Source: a virus. Taken from it: a DNA stretch of 20,210 bases. Position numbers and translations under genes: made by a program. The stretch covers positions 1 through 20,210 of the IMG/VR virus record IMGVR_UViG_3300021185_001297; one strand, written 5' to 3'. Each line of letters begins with the position of its first letter. Position 1 is the stretch's first letter. This document shows positions 1 to 9,800 of this stretch, in pieces. Below the pieces are notes generated by a model. It was not told the DNA's origin. It saw nothing but the letters and a program-made list of their open reading frames with translations, and ran no database searches.

Positions 1-3000
1 ATGTAGTACTTGTTACATTTGATATTACATATATACTAGTTAAATTGCCTTGATCTGCGCCTACAAAAGACACACTATGCGTATTAGAAATACCTTCTAC
101 ATTACCAGTAACAGTAACAATTCCGGATGCGTCATTTTGCGATACACTTACTGCTCTAGCAGTTTGATATGTTTTGTCGTTTAATGTAACATTAAAATCT
201 GTAATTGCACTAGTAGATTTTGCTTCTATGTTTGCGATTGTTGAGGAGACTGTTCCAACATTTATTTCTGCAGTTGTTACGGTCAAGCCAACAGTATCTG
301 TATATCCAGTACCTTGATTATTGACTGCTATAGAACTAATTAGTCCGTTAGTATTAAGTGTTGCTGTAGCCGTTGCATTTGCGCCGTCACCTGTGATATT
401 AATTACAGGTAATTCGAAATATTTATGATCTGTTTCTAAAACATCTATTCTGTCTATAACTCCTGTTGTATCTTCAGGGAAGGCCAATGTGAATAACTGT
501 GGGTCCTGTACAAAGTCTGATTTAACTAGTGCTAGTTCTACACTCTGATCATTTTCTAAATCACCGAAAGAACCAACTTTAAGAGCCCACTCATCATAGA
601 TGTCCATGTCTCCTTGTATGATAGCACTACTTCTTCCTATTCTACTTAAACTTGTTTTGGTTCCTTTATTCTGTATAAACCCTTTATAGAATTCAAATTG
701 TTGATCATCATCAATCTCTAATTCTGAGAGATATTTTTTCTCTTGGTATCCAAATAAACTTCTAGCAGTTTCGTATACTTGTTTCTCTACAGGTATAAAT
801 CCAAGTTCATGGTATCTTCCCATGCTTTCTGCTAAGTTATCTAGGTTAGGTTTTAAAGAATCTTCTTGTATCAGGAATCCTTCACTTATAAATCTACCGT
901 CCCAATTTGCTGTCCTATTACCTTTTAATCTTATTCTTGATTGTTGCTGATTCAATAAAGGATCAAATAATGTATCAGCAAAATCTGTAACATTATCTAA
1001 TACCATAGCATGTTCTATTTCTCTTACAAATAAACATACGGCATATATTTCTTTTCCTTTTGGGGGTATAATCTCTAGTCTTAAATCCTGTCTATTTATG
1101 GAACATTCTTTTGGATTTATAGACTTTCCGTCTTTATCCATAATGTTAAACATATTATATTCACTACGTTTAATTTTTGCAACAAACCCTTTTGTAGTTT
1201 CAAATGTTATTTTATTAGCCATCGGAGACAACTCTAAAGTATTACCTACTTGCCAGTTATCTTGCAACCAGAATAAGAATTGTTTTGCAGAATAGATCCA
1301 GTCTCTTGTATCGTTTATGTCTATGTCATATTCACCAAACGTATATCCTAAATCCTTTTGATATCTTCCTAAAGAAACTAAGAAGTCAAATACATCTTGT
1401 TCTGATGTATAAACTGTTTCGTAATCTACTTTTTTAATTGTTCCTGTTGTGTCTAAATATACCGCACCTTCTTTGAAATCAATCTGTGGTAACCTATTTA
1501 GTTTTTTATATAATAACCCGCTGAATGTATTTGCACCTGGTACATAATCTTTTGCTTCGTAATATACATCATTATAGTTTACTATAGTACCTTTGTTGTA
1601 GGATGTATTTGCCTGCCAGTCTACATAAGGATGAGGTTCTCCACCTACCTGTAGTTTTTCTGATCTCCCAGTGACGTCACTTTCTAAAATTTTAAAATGA
1701 CCTAAATTTTTATCGTAACCTTTTACTATATATCCTGTAGATGCTTTTTGTATTATTACACCCTGATATACATTTCTAGATTTATACGGAGAGTTATGTA
1801 CGGATAATGTAATATTTTCTTGAGGTATAATTAGATTAGTACTATTTCCTGTTGTACTATATTGATCCATGGACATTGTCATTGTGTCTTTGTCTACATA
1901 ACCTGAGAATCTATAACCTAGTTTTGTATTAAGTGTTCTAACTTTATCTGCAAAGAATGTTTTTATGTCTAAGCCTTGGAATCGTAACCAACTATTAATA
2001 AATTGTGTATAGCCTATATTAGTTACTATATTTCTGTCGTCATCTATATCACCATGTATTTCGAAATCTGTACTGGATGAGAAGTCCCAACTTTTTCTAG
2101 TAAGTTTACTTAAATAATTTCTATTAAATCCGCCTTCATATAGACTGTGTGACAGTTCTAAAACTTTTGTAGGGTCGCTGAATACTGTAGCAAATTGTCC
2201 TGGTTTGTGTAAAAGCAATGCTTCTACTACTGCAAATGGATATTTTTCACTATATTTCCATGCATTTTCTACAGGAGCACCATCTCCTAGTTTCCAAGAA
2301 TTTAGTATTTCCGTAGTATTAGATTGCCTGATATTTGGTGTACTTGTTTGAGCCTTAGTTGCACCGTCGTCTGGAACAACTTGTCCAACACTATTTTGTG
2401 CTATATTGTTAAGTGTAGCCAACGTTTTTCCTACGTATGTGTTCAAAGTCATACTTGACTCAGGTAGTTCTGAAGTTGTGTCTGCAACTCCTCCAATTGC
2501 GTAAGGGAACATTGGTGTTCCTGTATCGTCGATTGTAACAACGTAATATCTTATAGGCGAACTAGGGGAATCAGGAGTGTATCCTACTCTATGATTATAT
2601 TTACTTGCATACCCAAGGGCAGTATCAGTACTGGTATCATATCTGTAATCTTGTACAAATACACCTGTTGGTGCCCCACCTGGGCCATTCGGTCTTATAT
2701 CTGTGCTAAGAACAAATCCACTTTTAATGTTTGTTATAGCACTAGATGAATCCATTGGATCTGTATATCCATATGGTCCGTAAATTGGTAAGCCGTCAAA
2801 TGCCCATCCTACAATACCCGAGTGTGTTGAGCTATCTCCCCAAACACTACTATTTGACATTTCAGAAGTTATAACCGTTGTAGTTGCAACTCCGCTTGTA
2901 TTTGTTATTGCAATGTCACCTGAATTTCTTAATTTACTATCTTCATATTCTTTATTGTAAATCCAACCTGTTGTACTCCAGGTATTACTTGATAAAACAC

Positions 3001-6000
3001 TCATAAGAGGAAGACCGTTTATTAGTATTCCCACTGCACCGTCACTGAAATTATTATCTGTTCCATTGCCTTCTGCAACTGTTGTTAAGTCTATGGTATT
3101 AGATAAACTATATGTTTGCGTTAAGAACTTAATTGGATCAGGCTCTGTGACTAATTGTCTAGAATAGTTTGGCTTAGATATACTTCTAATATAAATTTTA
3201 TTAGCATCGTATGATATGTTTATGCCGTCTTTCTTTAAAAAACTTGTTGTTTTAAATCCTAGCGACGTGTCTAAAATGGTTTCACTGTATCTAATATTTT
3301 TAGTTGTAGACCCAGTATTACCTATGTCGTATGGGGATTTTAAATTTGCATCTGAATCTACAGGAAGTAAATCTAATAATCCTGTTCTTCTTCCTGATAA
3401 TTTTCTTGTATAAATATTGTGGTCACCATGAGAATTACCAATATAATTATCATTTGTAATGTTTTCTCTATTACCCTGCCTGATTATTCCTTTTTCTAAA
3501 TCACTCCACATAGGAGTATTGTTACTGCCATAATCACTATATGCTGTTGTAATATATTGTGAGTCCCACCAAGTTGGTTTTTCTGTGAACCCTAGCATTT
3601 CCCATGGATGTGTATGAGGTCTTACTGTATCGTAATAGTATTCAAACCAGCCTCTCCAGTGCCCTGGCAAGTCAGAGTCGCCTCTGTAATTCCATGTCCA
3701 TGAGTCGTTAGCATCATAGAATTCGTTTACAATAGGATCTACTTTATTTTCAATTACCCAGTTTTCGAAATTTGTTTGTAATAAATCATTAAATTCTGAT
3801 GTTGAAAGTCTATCTAATCTAAAAGCACCTGGTCTAGTTTCTGAAATATTAAGTGCGGGTAAACTGTTTGCTGTCCTAAATTCTGCTTTTGCTGAGTTAT
3901 ATATTCTTTTTTCAAATTCTAGTACTATGTCGTCTCTAAGATCGTTAAATACAGGAAGCCTACTACCGTCATGACCTATAATTACATCTTGTGCTTCTGT
4001 AAAACTCGTATCACTTTCTTTGTAAGGCAAATAAAGTGGATATAAACCCATAGTACTAGGTGTCGGAGGACACTCTACACTATCTCTATCTTTATTGTAA
4101 ATTTTGAATTCTAACTCATCTAATAGTTCTGGAGTGTAATTGTTAAATGTTACGGTTAAAGGACTATATGTTAATGTATAATCATCACCAATAGTCATTA
4201 ATGTTTTTACACCCTTCCTTGTGTAGTATACTAATAAACTATTTTCTATTTTATCTAAATCTGCTGTACTTGTTAATGTGTGAGAACTTAAAGTAATATC
4301 ATCTATTATCTTAGTCTCCTTCGCATAGTTATCACCAAATGGCATAACATAAGTGTCACCGAAAACATTTCTGCCAACACTAAACGATATTAAATTTCTT
4401 AAGACTTTTTCTAAAATTTCCTCATTACTAACTTCTGAGAAGTCAACTATATTAAAGTAGTTTTCTAACTCTTTAAAAAATCTTTTCTTATATTTTCCAT
4501 ATTCGTTTGCATTAAATCTTAGAGCCTCTACCAAATTGTGAGGTTTGTCATCTAATAAAAATGCTCCTAATATTAGATCTTCATTAGTTTGAACAATATC
4601 TGTAGCATAATCTGCCTTCTTTTCCAAGTCACTAAAATTGTTTACATTTAATGAATCCCCAGTAAACCCAATTTGACCTTCCATGTATTTTTTAAAATGT
4701 GACAAATATTCAGGTTCTGATATCTTTGTAATACTTTTATTTAAAGGGTTATTGCTCCATGCTAATGGTAAAGCATGTTTACTTTTGTTGCTTGTAGAAA
4801 TAATTAGTCCTGAGGAACTATATGCACTAACTTCAAATATATCGCCAACAGCAAGATATTTTCTTTCTATCGTAATGCTATTATCTATATAAGAAAAGTT
4901 AGTAAAAGATACACCGTTCTTTTTTACAATTAAATCAAGGCTACCGTCGTTGTCTACTATCGAATTAGACAATAGATCAGGTACACAACCTATATCAAAT
5001 TTTGTTGAGAACTCATCTAATTTTGTTCTTGTAATTTCATGTATTGTTTCTATTCGTTGTTTGCTTTTAGCAGTAACGTCTTTAAATGTATTAAAATACC
5101 TAGGCTTAGTTTTACATAATTTATACTTATAATTTCCGCTTATATCGGTATAATCTGTACCACCTAATGTAATATGCGAGTAAGTAGTAGTATCTATAAA
5201 GTTTATAAAACTTATTTCACTTGCACTTTTAAATGCTCTATATACTAAAGGAATTCCATAAATTGGGTCCTTAGTCCCAGTGCCTACTTCTAAACCAAAT
5301 ATTTTGTTGCCTGTAAATGTACTACTTGGGAATATAAGTTTGTTGCCTAAATATCTATGCATATCATCATATAGATTAAATAAAGGTGCTTGGTTTAATT
5401 TTGATTTAATTTGTGCTTGTACTAACCCGTCATTGTAATAGTACTCTTTTCCAATCTCTTGATTACCCGATGATATAAAAACAGTATTGTTTTCATCAAA
5501 GGTACTATCAACACTTAAACTAATTGCATTTGATAATGATGCATTGGCAACCGTTGCCACATAAATATTTTTGGAAATAGCAGAACTTTCATTAGGAAAA
5601 ATAATCTTTGTTCCTGTTTGCACAGTAACTGAGTCAATCGTTACATTACTTGCATCTAATCCATTTATCTCACTATATAATAATTCTGAACTAACGTCTA
5701 CGTTTCCTTTGCTAGTTATTCCGTGATTATATAATTCTAAATCTTTGTCAAATTCTAAAATAGGCCTGTCTGCTTGGTGTACTTTAGCCGGAATGTCGTC
5801 TCCAGCATCAGTAAAGTTTTCTTTATGATACCAAAAATTTACTCTACTCCAAACATTATTATTTACTGCTCCTCTGCCTAATAAAACATAATCTTTACTT
5901 GTTTGTGGATTGTTGTACCCATTAGAATAATTTTGTATTACTGGTACAAGTACTATTTCTTCGCCTACGCCTTCTACTATATATTCATTACCGCTGTACT

Positions 6001-6838
6001 TAGAATTATCTATAACATAACTTCCTGCGAATGCAATCTTCATGCCGTTTCTAAATGTTGTGCCGCCTAAAGGAGTATATGTAGGTTTACCTACAATGTC
6101 CTTGTCTACGTCTATAGGGTTAGTTGCAGTACCAGATACATTAATTGCTGTAGGTGATTTAATTACATCTGTAATTGTTAATGTAATATCAGCACCACCG
6201 CCACCGCCTAAATTAGCGTCTGTTATAGTTACAGTATCGTTTGTATCAAAATATAGACCTTCTTTATTAAGACTTACAGTTCCGGAACCGTTCGAAGAGA
6301 TTACCACAGAAAATTCTGCATTAAATCCATTGCCGCTTGTAGTATATTCACTAGAATCTATCGTGTAACTTCCTGCTGTTCTGTTACTATCTGCAGAAAT
6401 AGATGCAGTTAAAGTTTTTATGCTACCATGCGGTGTCCAAAAATATTCTTGATAATTTATAAATTTATTATATTCTATGGGAGGAAGAAACGATTGATAA
6501 TGTGTTGAAAATATTTTATTCTCATCCGACATTTCAACATTATAATTTTTTAATGTTGCTACTAATTCATCATAAAACATAAAGTCTTCACTTATGTTTG
6601 TTGTTGCATTTGTAGTGTTTACGGCAGGTGTTAAACTATAAAATTGCTTATTAACATCATCTTCGTATATCCATACGCCATCTACTAGTTTATCTTTAGA
6701 TGTTTTTTTACCTATAAAGCCACTTATTGGTTCTAAGTTTGCTTTACTATAAAGTTGCTCTACAGTACTTTCAAAAAAGTTTTTTACAGTATTTGTTTGT
6801 AGAATACCGGGTAATTTTTTATAAATTTTATTTGCCAT
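1..6838 (-). CDS. 7: Baseplate wedge protein gp7-like, giant form; 3' end beyond the window
   Basis: Likely the gp7 wedge subunit, which with gp6 and gp53 forms the arms of the T4-type baseplate. The ATG at 6838-6836 overlaps the gp6 stop (TAATG), and the frame stays open to the left edge: at least 2,279 residues against 1,032 in T4 gp7, so it is partial here. Seen in translation: an N-terminus beginning MANKIYKKLPGILQTN, NYQEYFW near residue 130, RVNFWYH (W336) then QADRPILEF, IIGHDGS (H956), and HWRGWFEYYYD then PHTHPWEMLGF (W1079). I recognise this W/Y-rich pattern as that of large wedge proteins of marine T4-like phages, and the position after gp25 and gp6 fits gp7. A YHYH-like domain (about 1340-1450), a CBM5/12-like motif (about 1741-1768) and beta-rich G-x-G-Y segments (about 2150-2210) follow. 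No Shine-Dalgarno is visible, so translation is probably coupled to gp6. The gp7 name rests on synteny and pattern and is less sure than the structural role. Confidence 0.8.
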   Translation of the reverse strand, partial: MANKIYKKLPGILQTNTVKNFFESTVEQLYSKANLEPISGFIGKKTSKDKLVDGVWIYEDDVNKQFYSLTPAVNTTNATTNISEDFMFYDELVATLKNYNVEMSDENKIFSTHYQSFLPPIEYNKFINYQEYFWTPHGSIKTLTASISADSNRTAGSYTIDSSEYTTSGNGFNAEFSVVISSNGSGTVSLNKEGLYFDTNDTVTITDANLGGGGGADITLTITDVIKSPTAINVSGTATNPIDVDKDIVGKPTYTPLGGTTFRNGMKIAFAGSYVIDNSKYSGNEYIVEGVGEEIVLVPVIQNYSNGYNNPQTSKDYVLLGRGAVNNNVWSRVNFWYHKENFTDAGDDIPAKVHQADRPILEFDKDLELYNHGITSKGNVDVSSELLYSEINGLDASNVTIDSVTVQTGTKIIFPNESSAISKNIYVATVANASLSNAISLSVDSTFDENNTVFISSGNQEIGKEYYYNDGLVQAQIKSKLNQAPLFNLYDDMHRYLGNKLIFPSSTFTGNKIFGLEVGTGTKDPIYGIPLVYRAFKSASEISFINFIDTTTYSHITLGGTDYTDISGNYKYKLCKTKPRYFNTFKDVTAKSKQRIETIHEITRTKLDEFSTKFDIGCVPDLLSNSIVDNDGSLDLIVKKNGVSFTNFSYIDNSITIERKYLAVGDIFEVSAYSSSGLIISTSNKSKHALPLAWSNNPLNKSITKISEPEYLSHFKKYMEGQIGFTGDSLNVNNFSDLEKKADYATDIVQTNEDLILGAFLLDDKPHNLVEALRFNANEYGKYKKRFFKELENYFNIVDFSEVSNEEILEKVLRNLISFSVGRNVFGDTYVMPFGDNYAKETKIIDDITLSSHTLTSTADLDKIENSLLVYYTRKGVKTLMTIGDDYTLTYSPLTVTFNNYTPELLDELEFKIYNKDRDSVECPPTPSTMGLYPLYLPYKESDTSFTEAQDVIIGHDGSRLPVFNDLRDDIVLEFEKRIYNSAKAEFRTANSLPALNISETRPGAFRLDRLSTSEFNDLLQTNFENWVIENKVDPIVNEFYDANDSWTWNYRGDSDLPGHWRGWFEYYYDTVRPHTHPWEMLGFTEKPTWWDSQYITTAYSDYGSNNTPMWSDLEKGIIRQGNRENITNDNYIGNSHGDHNIYTRKLSGRRTGLLDLLPVDSDANLKSPYDIGNTGSTTKNIRYSETILDTSLGFKTTSFLKKDGINISYDANKIYIRSISKPNYSRQLVTEPDPIKFLTQTYSLSNTIDLTTVAEGNGTDNNFSDGAVGILINGLPLMSVLSSNTWSTTGWIYNKEYEDSKLRNSGDIAITNTSGVATTTVITSEMSNSSVWGDSSTHSGIVGWAFDGLPIYGPYGYTDPMDSSSAITNIKSGFVLSTDIRPNGPGGAPTGVFVQDYRYDTSTDTALGYASKYNHRVGYTPDSPSSPIRYYVVTIDDTGTPMFPYAIGGVADTTSELPESSMTLNTYVGKTLATLNNIAQNSVGQVVPDDGATKAQTSTPNIRQSNTTEILNSWKLGDGAPVENAWKYSEKYPFAVVEALLLHKPGQFATVFSDPTKVLELSHSLYEGGFNRNYLSKLTRKSWDFSSSTDFEIHGDIDDDRNIVTNIGYTQFINSWLRFQGLDIKTFFADKVRTLNTKLGYRFSGYVDKDTMTMSMDQYSTTGNSTNLIIPQENITLSVHNSPYKSRNVYQGVIIQKASTGYIVKGYDKNLGHFKILESDVTGRSEKLQVGGEPHPYVDWQANTSYNKGTIVNYNDVYYEAKDYVPGANTFSGLLYKKLNRLPQIDFKEGAVYLDTTGTIKKVDYETVYTSEQDVFDFLVSLGRYQKDLGYTFGEYDIDINDTRDWIYSAKQFLFWLQDNWQVGNTLELSPMANKITFETTKGFVAKIKRSEYNMFNIMDKDGKSINPKECSINRQDLRLEIIPPKGKEIYAVCLFVREIEHAMVLDNVTDFADTLFDPLLNQQQSRIRLKGNRTANWDGRFISEGFLIQEDSLKPNLDNLAESMGRYHELGFIPVEKQVYETARSLFGYQEKKYLSELEIDDDQQFEFYKGFIQNKGTKTSLSRIGRSSAIIQGDMDIYDEWALKVGSFGDLENDQSVELALVKSDFVQDPQLFTLAFPEDTTGVIDRIDVLETDHKYFELPVINITGDGANATATATLNTNGLISSIAVNNQGTGYTDTVGLTVTTAEINVGTVSSTIANIEAKSTSAITDFNVTLNDKTYQTARAVSVSQNDASGIVTVTGNVEGISNTHSVSFVGADQGNLTSIYVISNVTSTT
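1531..1630 (-). other. CBM5/12-like carbohydrate-binding motif inside the gp7-like protein
   Basis: Residues about 1737-1768 show W1741 followed by YNKGTIVNYNDVYYEA and a later TF. This is the W-x5-Y-x2-G-x2-V-x-Y-x3-Y-x-A spacing of the short chitin-binding-type modules (CBM5/12) that occur in chitinases and phage tail proteins. The motif is seen directly. Sugar binding is inferred, and the segment may be purely structural. Confidence 0.5.
2491..2821 (-). other. YHYH-like domain inside the gp7-like protein
   Basis: Residues about 1340-1450 read GWAFDGLPIYGPYGY (W1345), then a Gly/Pro-rich loop, YNHRVGYT, IRYYVVT and MFPYAIGG (Y1446). The order of a G-x-x-x-DG-x-P-I-Y-G-P-Y-G-Y motif, a Y/H motif and a final P-Y-x-x-G motif is that of the YHYH family, a domain of unclear function found in secreted and virion proteins. 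Its His and Tyr residues suggest metal or ligand binding, which is inference. Confidence 0.65.
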
Positions 6839-9800
6839 TAGTTAGCCAATGTTGTTTTAGTAATTTTATCTATAATTTCTATATCGGAGACTTTTGCTGT
6901 ACTAACAAAAAACTCATTAGACTCTGCTTTAATTTGGAATAAATCTCCAAATGTTCCTGAATTATTTTTAGGTACGATCACAATGCTTCCTATGATTCCA
7001 CTTAATTGTTGATGTACATAACTGCTCAATTCTGTAAAGTAAAAATTCTCTCCAAACTCCCAATTGTCAACATTAAAATATTTATTGAATGCTTGAATAA
7101 CTTTTGTCTTAATTTCATTATCGCTTAGAGATGAACCTGCAAGTTTTACGACTCTAAATTTTGCTCTTGTGCTTTCTTCTGCATCTGCACCAAATAATCT
7201 TTTAAACTTAGCACTTTTGTATACAATAGTATCACTGGCATTTTTAAAGTTTTCTAAATTTATAAATTCATTAGATAATTCGTCACTTGTAGGTGCTAGA
7301 GGATATGCTGTACCTGGTACATTTATATATTTTTGTATAGCATCATAATAGGACAATGTTAGTACTAACATTTCTACGACATTACTAATGCTTGGGTCTA
7401 TTCTTACGTCGTTAGGTGCTCTGTGATCCCATTTTATAACACATGGTCTAACATCGCCTACTCTTGTATCTTGGTCTTTGCCTCGTCCTATTTTAACAAA
7501 GCAATCTGTTGTCTCTACTAGACTAATACTATTTGCATCTGTACTACTTCTTGTCATTACATAGAATTTCTCATTTTCTACAACATATATTTTAATACCA
7601 AAATATTGATTTGCTGTATTCTCAAACTTTTCTGCCATTACTAAAGTATCTAACAATATATAATCAACAGTACTCCATTCTACTGGGTCAGAATAAGTTA
7701 TAGGAGATATTGTAGGAGGTGTAGAACTAGATTTAGTATTATCCCAATCTGTCTCTCCTCTCCAGTCTAAAATAACTCCACTAACAGGTCGGTCATATAC
7801 ATACCCATCGAAGTCACTGTAATTTTCAAATATAATTAAATCTGTACTTGACACAAATTCATTAAATTGAAACGGTTTGTCTGGAACTAAGTCATTATTA
7901 GCATCTATTGGTGCGACTTTAACCTTTCTATTATCAGTATAACCATCTGTATATTTGAACACATCTGTAATTGTATAAACTATGTCTTCTTCTAGTCTAT
8001 CTTTTGCTGTAAGATACTCAACTAAAATCTTATCTCTACTAATAGCACCTGTTGTATCACTAGCAAAAGTGTAGTAATTGTCATCTAAGTTTGTATATGT
8101 TAATACCCCGGTCTCTGTTGCAAGGTCTACTGATGTTAATTCTAATCTTCCTCTGTCGGCGGTACTATTAAATACATTTCCTGTAATACCGTATGATCTG
8201 ACACCTGTTGTTCCAGTAGTAAATACACCACCATGGTAATATTCTGTTAATTGGGTCGTTGCATTGTATTGTTTGTAGGTAACATTTCCAACTGAATCTA
8301 AAATATTATATCCAAAAGTAGTATTTGTAAACGGTATGGTTATAGTGCTTGGTAACTTACTTATACGTCCATCATTATTAGATAATGTTACGTTATTTGT
8401 AGATACATTTCCATCATCAAAATAAGGATTTAAAGCAACATTAGCCGCATTTACGAATCTATTTTCTATTATAATATTTGCTTTAGGAGTACCTAAACCT
8501 TGTAATATTGCGAAGTTACTTTGCCATACTACGTTTACATCAAACCATTTTACATCTCTAGATCTTAATGCAATATTTGTTCTTAAACCATTTGGATCAT
8601 AGTATGCAGAATTATCTAAACTTTGCCATGCGTCTGCAATATTGTCGCTATCAGAATCTGCCCAAACAAAACTTTCAGTAACACCTGGTTTATAATTTAA
8701 GGTATTAAATGTAATTGTATCTTTTACTGCTTTTGTTGTGTTGTCTGTGATCTTAACAGATTTTACATTGTAGAATTTCAAATCGTTAACACTTTGTACA
8801 ACATATGACAGACCACGTATAGTTACATTGTATCTATAACTTGTAGCATCAATTGGGGAGAATTCAAACAACATTAACCAACTATTATCTAAGTTATTTA
8901 ACGTTGTATCTTTAGCATGTTCTATGCCTAATGCTCCTGTTTTCAGTAGATTGCTATTTGTAATTATGTAATATTCTTGAGCTGTAAGATCAAAACCTAA
9001 TCCAAATGTACTCTTATTAGAAATAGCATTCTGTATGGCTACTTTCTCATTTGCTGTAAATGTTTTTCTCAAACTTGAAATAACTTCTTCTGCTCTCCAG
9101 TTTGAGTTAATAGGTTGACTTAAAGTCCACGGTCCTATACTTGTACTTAATCCACTTGATAATGCGCCGTTGCTATCTACTCCGGTAATCCTAACCCATT
9201 TATAATCTGCTATGTTTGTTGGATCTACAAATTTAACAAACGTGTTTTCTTGAAACACCTTTGTGGATTCTGTATTGTTTACCATTACTACAGTATCTTC
9301 ACTACTAAATGTTTCTGTCATATAACCTGTAGTACTTTGTGTAGCAACTGGTAATGGGTTCCATCTAATATTTAATGTATCTGTAATAAATTTAGTTGGT
9401 ATGAAGTCGTTCCATTTTTCTCTTAGAGTATCATAAACTGTATTATTTAATCTTTGCCCTTTTAGGAATGTAACAATAGTGTTATCAATAACTTCTGAAG
9501 GCGTATTGTTATCACTTACAATTAATTGCTTTGTACTCGGATCGTCATCTTTATAAAGATACCCGTCTTCTGCATAAGTCTCAACACTTTGAAATGTTCC
9601 AGTGGGATCACTTATATCAATATATCTGCTATGGCCTGCATGTGTTCTATTTGTTGATTTTAGTTTTAAAATGTTAGATGTTTGACTTAAAGGAAACACA
9701 TTATAGTCTTGTGCTGACACCATTCTATTTTGCGTATAGAATGTTTGCGGTGCTCTTGCTTTAATATTTGCTAAACTTTCTGCAGGCAAACTATTGTTTA

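Noticed and set aside
1093-1100. CATAAATA on the minus strand inside gp7
   Set aside because: Differs from the GATAAATA of the two block heads, lies within a coding frame, and no gene start follows in the window.
3409-3416. TATAAATA on the plus strand inside gp7
   Set aside because: No plus-strand gene follows. A chance match is likely in AT-rich DNA.
6042-6368. Plus-strand open frame of 108 codons
   Set aside because: It lies antisense inside the gp7-like gene, whose frame is unbroken and carries recognisable motifs. The product is low-complexity and hydrophobic with no family resemblance.
6727-6942. Plus-strand open frame of 71 codons across the gp6/gp7 junction
   Set aside because: Antisense to the coupled TAATG junction of two clear genes; a membrane-like composition is expected from reading AT-rich coding DNA backwards.
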